DNA of 64,000 nucleotides from Omphiscola glabra (GCA_964017045.1 OZ024808.1:24246918-24310917), one strand, 5' to 3'; counted from the first letter of the stretch, positions 34,263-53,590 are shown. The notes: a model not told the origin generated them from the letters alone. Numbers and translations: made by a program.

Positions 34263-34984
34263 GAAGCAGAAAAAAAGTTGTGTTAACTAGAATACGCCAA
34301 AGGGATTACAACAAGTCTCATCCACGAAAAGCGCTTAACATTTGGATAAATTGTCGAGTGGGGAGCAATTGCCACATCTGATTTCCCGCTTGCTACGTTA
34401 CAGGATATAGAAAATGACATTTTGAATTACATGAAGAAAGTATTTATCGGAAGGAGGTATTGACATAAAACATCAATGGGATTATACATTTATTAAATGT
34501 TCAGATGATTGAGGTGTATTTAAAAAAAAAAAAGTTTTATGAACTGTAAATTCATAAAAATCTTACTGAGTTAAAAAAAAACAAAAACGAAGCTATAAGT
34601 CAAAGAGTGACATCGGTGTTTATTGAATACGTTATTGTCGTCGTTGGTTCGTAATTTTTCACAAGTCTGCTCGAGGATACCACTAGATTCTAATCGTTTA
34701 AATTAATCACAAATCAGTGATTTTTACCACAACGAGTTTAATAATTGTACTATCAACACAAATCCGAGTAATGAGTGAGGAAGATAAAGGTAATAAATGA
34801 ATGACTGTGTTCCTGCTGTGTGAAGGAACTAGAAGAACAATGCATGTGGAAATTTAGCATGGAATAGAAAGACAGGCCAATCAAGAAGAACGTTTGGTAG
34901 ATAAAATTTCAAATGCCTTTAAATGAAATTAAAAGCATATCGAACATAGACTTGTCACAGGGCATTTGACATAACTTATTACAT

Positions 34985-35420
34985 TTTCAAATAAATTGTA
35001 ATATGTTAACAAGTAGTACGGAGAAAGTGCAGACTTTCATAAACACGTGCCTTAGAAAGATCCTTAACATCAAGTAGCCAAATACCATTACCAAGAAAAA
35101 AGAAGTACTGTACAAGACGGACCAGGGGCCTATTGCCGAAGACGTCATTAAGAAAAGATGTAGATGGATTAGATGGATAGGGCACGCTCTCCGCAAACCC
35201 AATGATCTAATCACCAGACAAACCCTAGCATGAAATCCACAGGTAAAAAGGAAAGTGTTGAAGGCCTAAGAATACATGGAGACGCCGGCTAGAGACATAC
35301 ATACACAAGTATGGGATACACCTGGAAGCTTCTGGACAGGAAATCACAGGAAAGAGATGAATGGAAAATTTCATTGTAGATGGACAATGCCCAAGAGGGG
35401 GTAAAAGCCATAAGAAATTA
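34985..35420 (+). mobile_element. LINE C-terminal fragment, family B
   Basis: Degenerate plus-strand reading VQTFINTCLRKILNIK, KRCRWIRWIGHALRKPNDLI, then PKNTWRRRLETYIHKYG and NGQCPRGGKSHK-like text across several stops. Confidence 0.7.
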
Positions 35421-35763
35421 AGTGATTAAGTAACTAGCTTCAAATTTCACAGTCGTGTTTTCGTTAATGTTAGCCTCCTGCAGTTGTCAGTAAGGAACCT
35501 ATTTTGAATTGTTTTTTTCTTATAAGGAAGCAGATATGTGTAAATCCAAAAATCCATAATTTTGGTAATTAAACATTTAAATCAACGATACAAATCAATT
35601 TAAATTTATTCGTAAAGAACAGGCTAAGCATTTCAGCTGGCGACCACACACACAAAAAAACACCACGCTACCCAATTTGTGAAGGGAACCCTTTGTTTGG
35701 GAACCACTGAAGTTTATATAAAAATATAAGGAACTTAAGGAATGTAAAAACTTGTAAGAAAGC

Positions 35764-35858
35764 AAGACAACACAGCGACAACACAGCGACAACACAGCGA
35801 CAACACAGCGACAACACAGCGACAACACAGCGACAACACAGCGACAACACAGCGACAC
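35764..35858. repeat. 11-bp minisatellite
   Basis: AACACAGCGAC repeated about 8 times. Confidence 0.93.
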
Positions 35859-36046
35859 AGACAACTCGTCGGTGTACACCTCGTGCTGAGCATTAATAAA
35901 TGTAAACCAAGAAAAGCAAAAATAAGGTGTAAATATATATTATGAAACGAACACATTACGTAATGACATAACATGACAACAAACCTTGACACTACCCTAT
36001 TTTAATTCCCCATATTAACTAAAGTATGTGTCCATAAATAGTGGTA

Positions 36047-36335
36047 TTGAATCTGGCAAATGTCATTGAACTACTTCAGTAGAAACGACCGGTTGTTCTT
36101 TTTGACAACTGTCATTAAAGTACTTCAATAGAAACGACCAGTTGTTCTTGTTGGCAACTGTCATTAAAGTACTTCAATATAAACAACCGGTTGTTCTTGT
36201 TGACAACTGTCATTAAACTACTTCAATAGAAACGACAGTTTGTTCTTTTTGACAACTGTCATTAAAATACTTCAATAGAAACAACCTGTTGTTTTTGTTG
36301 GCATCTGTCATTAAACTACTTCAATAGAAACGACA
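36047..36335. repeat. 49-bp minisatellite, 6 copies
   Basis: Units CTACTTCAATAGAAACGACC, GGTTGTTCTTGTTGACAACT, GTCATTAAA. Confidence 0.92.
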
Positions 36336-36649
36336 GATTTTTCATGTTATTCTGAATATGTATTTTACCTGATATTGCCCAGCTATCAATTTGAAAAGTA
36401 TAATAGATTTAGTTAGTTCTACTAAATCTTATTATAATTATTTGCTTTTATTTTATTATTATTATCATTTTTTTTTAAAATCTGTATTGTTACATTTCGA
36501 TCAAAGTTAGAAGAACACGTAACTCGGTGTGTCATAATTGACGCGTCTGGAATCCTAACACCGTGTGGCTTTGTCGGTTATGTTCGTTTATTTGTTACCA
36601 TTTATGGCCTCCAAATTCTTAAAGCTAACCATAGTTTATTTTGCCATTC

Positions 36650-37035
36650 TTTCCCTGTCTATTTCTAGTAAGCAATAGCGCACTCTCGCTCTCATTCAGT
36701 TCAGTGACTTTCTCAATAATGTATCTTTCTCTCTCAGTTCATTGGCAGTTCTCAGAAATGCCTTTATCTCTTAGTTCTTTGACAGTTCTTAGTAATCTCT
36801 TTTCTCTCTCAGTTCATTTGAATGTTCTTAGTAAACCTTTTGCCGCTCAGTCCATCGTCACGTCTCAGTAATGCCTTTTCTCACTATGTTCATTGACAAT
36901 TTACAGTAATGTCTTTCTACCGCAGTTCGTGGCAGTTCTCAGTAATATGTTTTCTCTCTCAGTTCATTGATACTTCCCAGCAATGTCTTTTCTATCTCAG
37001 TTCATCGACAGTTCTCAGTAGTGTGTTTCATCACA
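36650..37035. repeat. Minisatellite of CTCAGTTCATTGACAG type
   Basis: Units TTTTCTCTCTCAGTTCATTG plus ACAGTTCTCAGTAATG. The same family is at 54945-55465 after unit 3. Confidence 0.9.
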
Positions 37036-37099
37036 GCATAAAATACAATTATTTTCAAAGCCTTTATTTCAACTTCGCTTTTGTTCGTGGGTGGCTGTC

Positions 37100-37930
37100 A
37101 AAAAGTTAGGACGGCTCCTTGACCCTTGAAAAAATAACTAGTAACTCAACACAAAGATAATATCCTTTAATAATTATTTATTATTAGCACGTTAAAATCG
37201 AATTTGTAAGTTTCCGAAGGAAAACAAGCAAGCCAAGCAGTAAGGGGTACATAAATGAAGAAAAACAACGTTTAATTTCTGAGCGAAAATAGCATAATGG
37301 GTTGGTACATATATTTTCCACATTCGTATCACTCGTGGCTGTCATGTATTGGCTATGAAAACAAGGATCGAATGACGTCATTGTGAATCGAATGGAAAGA
37401 AAATATTCATAGTGAAATAGTCAATTTTATTTTTAAAAACTATATTATTCGGTCTATTTTGATGAACCCAACTTAACTAACTGGAATCAAGTTTTGAAAC
37501 AGCAAATTCGATTTTGAAACGAACGCAAAATGTTAAATGCAGGCGTCAACCACGGGCAAGGTACTCTATTTTACAAAAAATTTGGACGCACCCCATGGAG
37601 GAATCCAAGCACCAACAGAACGTCCTGAAATAGATTAGACGTTATAAATATTTTTTTTTTTTACCAATCCATAAAATGGTCAAAAGTTTACCTATGTTCT
37701 TCACCATAATAAAGACGGCCAATGGGCTGTCTCCAACTGGTCATCTTTAAGACTTTTCATCGATGTTCATTTGTTAAGATCCTTTATATTAACTTTGTTT
37801 TGTTCGTGACACACTGACAAGGCTAGTTGGCCCACGCAAACCTATCGAGCTGCGACTCGTTGCCGATGCAATTGTTCAGCCCCACTTTTCATCCCCAACA
37901 CCCTAAAACTCAGTTGTTATTTTTTACACC
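37100..37930. repeat. Segmental repeat R2, copy 1
   Basis: Collinear with 58735-59700: shared blocks include ATGACGTCA near 37375/59125, CAACCACGGGCAAG, CCTGAAATAGAT, ATAATAAAGACGGCCA and TCTCCAACTGGTCATCTTTA. Leads into repeat R1 and the 34-bp satellite. Confidence 0.85.
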
Positions 37931-37944
37931 CTGTTGTTCAAGAG

Positions 37945-40900
37945 CAAGAGGAGGTAGACATGATGACACTGATTTGTGCAAGAGGAGGTAGACATGATGA
38001 CACTGATTTGTGCAAGAGGAGGTAGACATGATGACACTGATTTGTGCAAGAGGAGGTAGACATGATGACACTGATTTGTGCAAGAGGAGGTAGACATGAT
38101 GACACTGATTTGTGCAAGAGGAGGTAGACATGATGACACTGATTTGTGCAAGAGGAGGTAGACATGATGACACTGATTTGTGCAAGAGGAGGTAGACATG
38201 ATGACACTGATTTGTGCAAGAGGAGGTAGACATGATGACACTGATTTGTGCAAGAGGAGGTAGACATGATGACACTGATTTGTGCAAGAGGAGGTAGACA
38301 TGATGACACTGATTTGTGCAAGAGGAGGTAGACATGATGACACTGATTTGTGCAAGAGGAGGTAGACATGATGACACTGATTTGTGCAAGAGGAGGTAGA
38401 CATGATGACACTGATTTGTGCAAGAGGAGGTAGACATGATGACACTGATTTGTGCAAGAGGAGGTAGACATGATGACACTGATTTGTGCAAGAGGAGGTA
38501 GACATGATGACACTGATTTGTGCAAGAGGAGGTAGACATGATGACACTGATTTGTGCAAGAGGAGGTAGACATGATGACACTGATTTGTGCAAGAGGAGG
38601 TAGACATGATGACACTGATTTGTGCAAGAGGAGGTAGACATGATGACACTGATTTGTGCAAGAGGAGGTAGACATGATGACACTGATTTGTGCAAGAGGA
38701 GGTAGACATGATGACACTGATTTGTGCAAGAGGAGGTAGACATGATGACACTGATTTGTGCAAGAGGAGGTAGACATGATGACACTGATTTGTGCAAGAG
38801 GAGGTAGACATGATGACACTGATTTGTGCAAGAGGAGGTAGACATGATGACACTGATTTGTGCAAGAGGAGGTAGACATGATGACACTGATTTGTGCAAG
38901 AGGAGGTAGACATGATGACACTGATTTGTGCAAGAGGAGGTAGACATGATGACACTGATTTGTGCAAGAGGAGGTAGACATGATGACACTGATTTGTGCA
39001 AGAGGAGGTAGACATGATGACACTGATTTGTGCAAGAGGAGGTAGACATGATGACACTGATTTGTGCAAGAGGAGGTAGACATGATGACACTGATTTGTG
39101 CAAGAGGAGGTAGACATGATGACACTGATTTGTGCAAGAGGAGGTAGACATGATGACACTGATTTGTGCAAGAGGAGGTAGACATGATGACACTGATTTG
39201 TGCAAGAGGAGGTAGACATGATGACACTGATTTGTGCAAGAGGAGGTAGACATGATGACACTGATTTGTGCAAGAGGAGGTAGACATGATGACACTGATT
39301 TGTGCAAGAGGAGGTAGACATGATGACACTGATTTGTGCAAGAGGAGGTAGACATGATGACACTGATTTGTGCAAGAGGAGGTAGACATGATGACACTGA
39401 TTTGTGCAAGAGGAGGTAGACATGATGACACTGATTTGTGCAAGAGGAGGTAGACATGATGACACTGATTTGTGCAAGAGGAGGTAGACATGATGACACT
39501 GATTTGTGCAAGAGGAGGTAGACATGATGACACTGATTTGTGCAAGAGGAGGTAGACATGATGACACTGATTTGTGCAAGAGGAGGTAGACATGATGACA
39601 CTGATTTGTGCAAGAGGAGGTAGACATGATGACACTGATTTGTGCAAGAGGAGGTAGACATGATGACACTGATTTGTGCAAGAGGAGGTAGACATGATGA
39701 CACTGATTTGTGCAAGAGGAGGTAGACATGATGACACTGATTTGTGCAAGAGGAGGTAGACATGATGACACTGATTTGTGCAAGAGGAGGTAGACATGAT
39801 GACACTGATTTGTGCAAGAGGAGGTAGACATGATGACACTGATTTGTGCAAGAGGAGGTAGACATGATGACACTGATTTGTGCAAGAGGAGGTAGACATG
39901 ATGACACTGATTTGTGCAAGAGGAGGTAGACATGATGACACTGATTTGTGCAAGAGGAGGTAGACATGATGACACTGATTTGTGCAAGAGGAGGTAGACA
40001 TGATGACACTGATTTGTGCAAGAGGAGGTAGACATGATGACACTGATTTGTGCAAGAGGAGGTAGACATGATGACACTGATTTGTGCAAGAGGAGGTAGA
40101 CATGATGACACTGATTTGTGCAAGAGGAGGTAGACATGATGACACTGATTTGTGCAAGAGGAGGTAGACATGATGACACTGATTTGTGCAAGAGGAGGTA
40201 GACATGATGACACTGATTTGTGCAAGAGGAGGTAGACATGATGACACTGATTTGTGCAAGAGGAGGTAGACATGATGACACTGATTTGTGCAAGAGGAGG
40301 TAGACATGATGACACTGATTTGTGCAAGAGGAGGTAGACATGATGACACTGATTTGTGCAAGAGGAGGTAGACATGATGACACTGATTTGTGCAAGAGGA
40401 GGTAGACATGATGACACTGATTTGTGCAAGAGGAGGTAGACATGATGACACTGATTTGTGCAAGAGGAGGTAGACATGATGACACTGATTTGTGCAAGAG
40501 GAGGTAGACATGATGACACTGATTTGTGCAAGAGGAGGTAGACATGATGACACTGATTTGTGCAAGAGGAGGTAGACATGATGACACTGATTTGTGCAAG
40601 AGGAGGTAGACATGATGACACTGATTTGTGCAAGAGGAGGTAGACATGATGACACTGATTTGTGCAAGAGGAGGTAGACATGATGACACTGATTTGTGCA
40701 AGAGGAGGTAGACATGATGACACTGATTTGTGCAAGAGGAGGTAGACATGATGACACTGATTTGTGCAAGAGGAGGTAGACATGATGACACTGATTTGTG
40801 CAAGAGGAGGTAGACATGATGACACTGATTTGTGCAAGAGGAGGTAGACATGATGACACTGATTTGTGCAAGAGGAGGTAGACATGATGACACTGATTTG

Positions 40901-41852
40901 TGCAAGAGGAGGTAGACATGATGACACTGATTTGTGCAAGAGGAGGTAGACATGATGACACTGATTTGTGCAAGAGGAGGTAGACATGATGACACTGATT
41001 TGTGCAAGAGGAGGTAGACATGATGACACTGATTTGTGCAAGAGGAGGTAGACATGATGACACTGATTTGTGCAAGAGGAGGTAGACATGATGACACTGA
41101 TTTGTGCAAGAGGAGGTAGACATGATGACACTGATTTGTGCAAGAGGAGGTAGACATGATGACACTGATTTGTGCAAGAGGAGGTAGACATGATGACACT
41201 GATTTGTGCAAGAGGAGGTAGACATGATGACACTGATTTGTGCAAGAGGAGGTAGACATGATGACACTGATTTGTGCAAGAGGAGGTAGACATGATGACA
41301 CTGATTTGTGCAAGAGGAGGTAGACATGATGACACTGATTTGTGCAAGAGGAGGTAGACATGATGACACTGATTTGTGCAAGAGGAGGTAGACATGATGA
41401 CACTGATTTGTGCAAGAGGAGGTAGACATGATGACACTGATTTGTGCAAGAGGAGGTAGACATGATGACACTGATTTGTGCAAGAGGAGGTAGACATGAT
41501 GACACTGATTTGTGCAAGAGGAGGTAGACATGATGACACTGATTTGTGCAAGAGGAGGTAGACATGATGACACTGATTTGTGCAAGAGGAGGTAGACATG
41601 ATGACACTGATTTGTGCAAGAGGAGGTAGACATGATGACACTGATTTGTGCAAGAGGAGGTAGACATGATGACACTGATTTGTGCAAGAGGAGGTAGACA
41701 TGATGACACTGATTTGTGCAAGAGGAGGTAGACATGATGACACTGATTTGTGCAAGAGGAGGTAGACATGATGACACTGATTTGTGCAAGAGGAGGTAGA
41801 CATGATGACACTGATTTGTGCAAGAGGAGGTAGACATGATGACACTGATTTC
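37945..41852. repeat. 34-bp satellite array, about 115 copies
   Basis: Unit CAAGAGGAGGTAGACATGAT then GACACTGATTTGTG. From 37945 to 41821 is exactly 114 x 34 bp and I see no internal substitution. The minus strand has no stop in any phase, so three overlapping frames of about 1300 codons arise; these are repeat artefacts. Ends where the unit runs into ...TTTCACGAACTAAAATTTCC. Confidence 0.97.
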
Positions 41853-42284
41853 ACGAACTAAAATTTCCGATAAATGCTCTAAGTGAGATTTTTTTTTTTT
41901 ACTATCACAAATGCATTTTAATACGTTTCATTAGAATGATAATATAGTTCAGCGGAGTGAATAAAATGGGTGGTTGCAAACATTGGAAAAGAAAAGGGGG
42001 GGGGGGGCACGTATTAGGAGTCTTATAAAGTGCGTTAGATGTATGCATGTTGCGTCAAATTTCCCCCCCCCCCCCAAGAAACCCAACATTTCTCTCTTAT
42101 TAATTTTATTAGGAATTAAACTAAAAACTTAAAAATTGAGGGACACAATAAAATTGATGAATAGAGGCATCTCATCACGGAAAGAAATTGTAGAGTTTTT
42201 TTTTTTAATTCATAAGTATTTAATTCAATTTTTTTTAACTGAAGTGTGTCAATGTCACTTTTTCATTCCTTGGCGTGGATTGCT

Positions 42285-42362
42285 ATGTGTCCCTGTGTTG
42301 ACTAGACACCTATGTGTCATTGTGTTGACTAGACACCTATGTGTCAATGTGTTGACTGTACC
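42285..42362. repeat. 27-bp tandem repeat, 3 copies
   Basis: TGTGTTGACTAGACACCTATG plus TGTCAT, three times. Confidence 0.9.
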
Positions 42363-42461
42363 TAGTGCCTAAGCGCCCTAATCAGATCATCATCATACCA
42401 AGGATAAAGTAAGGTGCAAACACATGATAGTGTTCAAGGTCAAAATCGCAATGGTGGATAT

Positions 42462-43582
42462 GTTACGGCCAAAACCCGAAATCGGCCAAATCGGGAACTG
42501 GCCGGCCAAATCGGGAAGTGGTCAATATCGCATCACATTGACCGGCAAATGTCCGATCTTTTCTAGGTTTCGGGATTTGGCAAGCCAGTTTGCGAAATGG
42601 CATGGGGCGATCGGCCAAAGTCGGTAGAAAAAGGTCATGGAAGATTTTGGGTGTTTGTATACTGTAATGATAATCATATTATATTGATTATTAATTATAC
42701 TAAATTGCCAAAAAGTCAAATTAGTTCATTACAGTAAATGACCAATCTATCATCACTTGTTACAACAAGATGAACATTTATGACATTTCGAATGACACAG
42801 CAGTTTGTTATTTTTACATTTTCAGCGATTTGTTGAGCACTTGATAGTGCAATTGCATCGAGTGTAGCCTTGACCGCCGGTCAGTGATTGTGAAGACGCG
42901 ACGGTTCGTAGTGATTTTTTTTCTGTGCCCATGGATGCCAATGTGAGCAGTGTCTCCTGCAGAACGGTAAATTCACTACTGGAATACAGTTGTCTGAGAA
43001 CACCATGTTCTGTTCCTAGCTTGTAGAAAGCGCCCTCGACATTCATGACAACTGCAAGGATGCTTCGTGGATCACCGCGAACTCTGTCAACATTCGCTGG
43101 CGGTAATTTTGCATCTTGGAACCTTGAGTTTGCAAACTAGCATGAGCTGCTGACTCCTTGTTCCTGATTTCTTGTTTATTATGACATAGTCTGAAAGTAA
43201 TTTTCCCGCCTTACACCTTCCTCTGCTTCATTACTTATTCCACAAATTGCGTGGTCATTGTTGCCGCTGTCCGAATGATAAAAAAACAAGTTACAGAGGA
43301 AGGATCATCTCCGAAAAAGCAGCAGACGAACGGACAATTATCGTCACAGCGTAAGACACCATCCTTGCTACCACGAGCAAGCCGCAATAACATCAGAACC
43401 GATAGCTGTGTCGTACAATGAATATTGGCCAGGGCTTTCCCTCCAGTTCGCGAAATGACCAGCCAAAGTAGCATATACACCGGCCATTTCAATTACATCG
43501 GACATTGGCCACACACATCGGCCAAAGTGCGAAATGGCCGGCCAATTCGGGAACTGGCCGAACTTCGGGCTTTGGCCGTAAC
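42462..43582. mobile_element. TIR DNA transposon, internally deleted
   Basis: Ends GTTACGGCCAAAACCCGAAA and, inverted, GGCCGTAAC after CTTCGGGCTTT. Both ends also share GGGAACTGGCCGGCCAA-type text. The interior carries a decayed integrase C-terminus on the minus strand. Flanks both contain GATAT. Confidence 0.65.
42753..43105 (-). pseudogene. KRBA2-like integrase (transposase) C-terminal fragment
   Basis: Minus strand reads PPANVDRVRGDPRSILAVV, then LGTEHGVLRQLYSSSEFT, SLTGGQGYTRCNCTIKCSTN, a stop, and KCKNN...CHSKCHKCSSCCNK. The cysteine-rich tail and VDR-RGDPR motif match, as I remember them, the ends of KRBA2/SCAND3-type integrases. One in-frame stop after TNR. Confidence 0.6.
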
Positions 43583-43679
43583 CCGTAACAGATATACTAT
43601 AAGACCAAACGATACCACGAAATAATCGTAGTGGTGGATTTCAATTAAGATCAAAGGATATCGCGTCATAATCGTAGTG

Positions 43680-43895
43680 GGTCTTAACTTCTCCTGGGTC
43701 CTAACTTCTCCTGGGTCCTAACTTCTCCTGTGTCCTAACTTATCATGGAACCTAACTTCTCCTAGGTCCTAACGTCTACTGTGTCTTAACTTCTCCTATG
43801 TCCTAACGTATCCTGGGACCTAACTTTACCTAGGTCCTAACGTCTCTTGTGTCCTAACTTCTCTTGGGTCCTAGCTTCTCTTGGGTTCTAACTTC
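43680..43895. repeat. 17-bp minisatellite
   Basis: CTTCTCCTGGGTCCTAA repeated about 12 times with changes, starting 100 bp after the TIR transposon. Confidence 0.9.
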
Positions 43896-44248
43896 TAAAG
43901 GCCAATAAATTCTAAATCATACGTATTTTGTCGTTTTAGTTCATGCCTATTTTAAGTCACCGCGAGCTCAAAATAATATGTCAGAAGATGTCAGAAAATG
44001 TCAGAAGATGTCAGAAGATGTCTACCGAATTCAGTTTATGTCTATCCCCTTGTTGACAGCTCGTTCTCTCTTTTTAAAAAAATTCTGCTCCGTCAAAATG
44101 TTTAATTTTTTTTCTTTGGACCTCATGTTTAAATTTAATCGGGCAAGTAAAAAAATAATAAATACGCGTTAAAGAATTTAGACTTCTTCCATAACATCAT
44201 GATGTGTAATGACTGATGGTTAAATAAATGAGCTTTGTCTCTTTTGCA

Positions 44249-44352
44249 ACAAAATTGCAACAAAATTGCAACAAAATTGCAACAGAATTGCAACAGAATT
44301 GCAACAAAATTGCAACAAAATTGCAACAAAATTGCAACAGAATTGCAACAGA
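44249..44352. repeat. 11-bp minisatellite
   Basis: ATTGCAACAAA / ATTGCAACAGA, about 9 copies. Confidence 0.92.
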
Positions 44353-44716
44353 TTCCCATATGAAAAAAAAAACAAGTGCAGCCAATGACCACACTCCCAC
44401 CCACCCTCCCCCCACACCATTTGTTTCCGACGCCACTGATCTAAAGTCCAATAATCACTAGACTGTAATATGATGAAGGTAAAAAAAACTTTGTATTTTG
44501 TGCCTGATTAAAGTTTTGTGTCTCATTGTGTTCATCATTTTAACTAACGTCCGTCTTAACACTGATAGCTAATTTTTCTATAAGACACATAACATTCGAT
44601 GTTGGGAATTTCATTTATTGAACATCCCTTAACGTTACCACAGAAGTAACGTTGAAAATAATTTAAATCTCCGTATCAGGCATTATAATTGCATAGCACT
44701 AAATCCAGCTTCTATA

Positions 44717-50687
<5,971 letters not shown>

Positions 50688-51084
50688 CAAATCCGGAGAC
50701 GATTTGACAACGTTCAGTTTGACATGAGTCGACTTGCCTTTTCTCGAACCAGTTGTCTTCTATTGTTTTATAGCCAAATGCTCTATGCAGTTCCACTGGT
50801 AAAATTGTGCAATAATGACGATGAAAGCACAGCGACATTTTAAGAGATCATTATAAAGACCAAGGGTGGCCCGAAATGTTTTATAGCCAGTCAGTGTTTG
50901 CATTTTGTTGGGCTGGGGATGGGAAGGGGAAATCGCTATATAATGAACATAAAAGCACAGTGACATTTTAAGAGATCATTTTCAGTATCAAGGGTTCCCA
51001 AACTCAGATCATCTTCGGCCCTCACATGGCTACACTCACGCGCTTGTAATTTTAAATGGACAGGCCACTAATTATTAACACTGC

Positions 51085-51320
51085 ACTCAGATTTCACGCT
51101 CCACTCAATGTTATCCCAGCACTCGACGTTAACACCGTCTTCGGTGTTAACACTGCACCTAATGTTAAAACAAAACTGAACTCGATGTTAACACTGAACT
51201 CAAAGTTAACACTGCACACGATGTTAACATCGTCTTCGGTGTTAACACCGCACTAAATGTTAAAACAAAACCGAACTCGATATTAACACTGCGCACGATG
51301 TTAACACTGCACTTGAAATT
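51085..51320. repeat. 18-bp minisatellite
   Basis: Units of GTTAACACTGCACTCGAT with GTCTTCGGT variants, about 13 copies. Confidence 0.88.
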
Positions 51321-51599
51321 TGGCTGCCCATAGTAAGACTGCTTCGAGATCTTTAAAATTTACTACATTACTAAGTATTGTTATATTTTCATTAGAAACA
51401 TTTTATAGCTGTTTAAATATTTGTGTTTTTTTTTTTTTTGGGGGGGGGGGGGGGAAGGGGCAGAATTTATTTACGTTAGCCTCGTAATTTTCATATTTCA
51501 CATGGGTAACCACATTCACGATATAGTTTTAAGGGTTTCTCATTGAAGAAATTTCATATTAAACGAGCTATATTTGAAGATCGTTTGTATTAATTTCGC

Positions 51600-51870
51600 T
51601 CTCTTGGTCCTGGCTAGCATCCAGGCTGAATTGTGTAAATTCGGACGGTTAATTGACCCACATCCCGTCAACATTTCGAGGTGAAACATGGCACGGAGAC
51701 ACGTTGCCTCTGGCAAGACATTCCATCAACTGTTTAGTTCCAACACCCTATACCCCCAAAATCCCACTTTTTCATGGGGTTTCTGAAGGGGTTATGACGT
51801 CACTGATTTCACGAAATAAAATTCCAGATAACGGGGCCTAATAAGATTGTCTATTTTAAAAAAAAATATT
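51600..51870. repeat. Dispersed repeat R1, copy without satellite
   Basis: Carries TCGGACGGTTAATTGACCCA, CATGGCACGG..ACACGTTGCC and GTCACTGATTTCACGAAATAA. Other copies are at 37790-41960, 55495-55870 and 59550-59930. Confidence 0.8.
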
Positions 51871-51871
51871 G

Positions 51872-52248
51872 CAATGGACTACGATTAGTCGATTGTTTTG
51901 TCACGTGATAAGCGTAAGTACGAGTAAGACTTCCGGTAGGCTGTCTGCAACACACTAGTGGCTCACAAATTTTTCTTCAAACAACTTTCTTCCTTTAATC
52001 ATAACTGAATTATAATTATTGTCATATTTAATGAATGTCATTTAAAGAAACGCGTGTATTCAAGAATATTTTGAAAAGTAAAATTTTTAATTAACACTGG
52101 GGGAAGCGCTGATGGAGACAAACATTTTTATTTAAAATTAATGATAATGTCTGATCAGCTGTTATCTGTTGTTATGTGTAGCATAGGCTACCGAAGGCTT
52201 ACTCGTATCACGTGACAAAACAAGGAAGTGACTCATCGTAGTCCATTG
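51872..52248. mobile_element. Long-TIR MITE, copy 2
   Basis: Second copy of the 10134-10517 element with inverted ends of roughly 55 bp, including TCACGTGATA / TATCACGTGA. Inserted in a copy of the dispersed repeat R1. Confidence 0.8.
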
Positions 52249-53016
52249 CGCTTTTGTGCGTATTTTTTTTCTTTTGCTTTCCGAGACGAAGTTGGTTAAA
52301 TCGATCTGCGGTTTTAATGCAGGTGGGCTATAGGAATAAAACTGTATAGTTCTCAACTCTTTTCGATAACTTTTACGTGTCTATGGAAGGAAGACTGAAA
52401 AGTTCCCTCCCCAAAAGGAACTTACACTAGAGCCGTAACAAAGAGAGTAAAAAGAACAGAATGAGATCCTATTGAATGCACAGGCCGTAATTGTGTAGAC
52501 GATAATTTGAAAAAAAAATGCGTCACATGTGTCCAATAATGTTTGGGTAATTATGCGCTATTTCGCAATGGGGTGCGTTTAGATTGTGCAATATGGCGCG
52601 TTGGTTAACATCTAGGATAGCATCACCCACTCAGAAAAAACAAGTCGACAAGCGATGCAGTAAAGGTTCTATAATTATAATACAGTTGTTACTTGATAAC
52701 AATATTTAAAAATCTCGCACACTTAAATCACCGAGAAATCCACATTAAGAGAATAATTTCGAAAGCTTATTTGCCGAATAGTAAAACATGTCCATTTTAC
52801 TTCAGCCATGATTACAAAAAATAGATTAAAAAAAAAAAAATTGTGTGTTTGAGCAAGAAAGCGTGTTGTTTACTTGTTTTTCCCTGCTAGCCTTGAAATC
52901 AAAATAAACAATTTGCTGCACATATTGTATGAGAAATTTTAAAAGGTTTTCTGATAGCTGGCAGATCCAGGACCTCAGACGTATTCGTATTAATAGCGAC
53001 GCAGTAGTTTGCTACA
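52249..53016. other. No feature recognised
   Basis: AT-rich spacer between the MITE and the 60-bp repeat; no exon-like reading or repeats seen. Confidence 0.45.
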
Positions 53017-53280
53017 ATGTATTGGTTTTCAAAGCCGATTGATATTTATAACTCTTATAAAAGAAAAGTGAAATGGGTCCCTTGGAGTATTAAGCCTATT
53101 GATATTTACAACTCTTATAAAAGAAAAGTGAAATGGGTCCCTTGGAGTATTAAGCCTATTGATATTTATAAAGCTTATATTATGAAATTGAAAAGGGGCC
53201 CCTGGCCCAAGAGGGAAGGATATTATGAGTGCAGTACCTTTGGATATTTGAATATAGGTAATAAAGTATATGTGTACTGA
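53017..53280 (+). other. 60-bp in-frame repeat with an 87-codon open frame
   Basis: A 60-bp unit (ATTGATATTTATAACTCTTA, TAAAAGAAAAGTGAAATGGG, TCCCTTGGAGTATTAAGCCT) occurs about 2.5 times; the open frame gives 20-residue repeats starting KPIDIYNSYKRKVKWVPWSI. It has no Kozak, splice or domain support, so coding is doubtful. Confidence 0.35.
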
Positions 53281-53389
53281 GTTTTTGTCAATATCCATAT
53301 ATTCGTGTAAGAGTATGTGTTGGTTTTTTTAAATTTATATATAACATAAAAGAAGAAAAAAACCAATTCTTGGCACACCCGGCCCCAAA

Positions 53390-53590
53390 CGGAATGTTAT
53401 AAAAAGTTCATAGCCCCCAGTTTTTGATTCTGGATAATGATGGATATAGGTGCCAAGTTCGGTCAAGATCCATCAATGCATGTAAAAGCCTTTCTGGAAC
53501 AAACAAACAAACAATCCCACAAATGTTCACTTTTATATATATATATATATATTATATATATATATATATATATATTATATTTATGATATG
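53390..53590. repeat. Dispersed repeat tail ending in TA microsatellite
   Basis: GTGCCAAGTTCGGTCAAGAT and ACAAACAAACAAACAATCCC followed by (TA)n. This text is a common 3' end of dispersed repeats in invertebrates. Confidence 0.6.

Noticed and set aside
37910..41854. Three minus-strand open frames of about 1300 codons
   Set aside because: They are phases of the same stop-free 34-bp satellite, with no start, splice or domain support.
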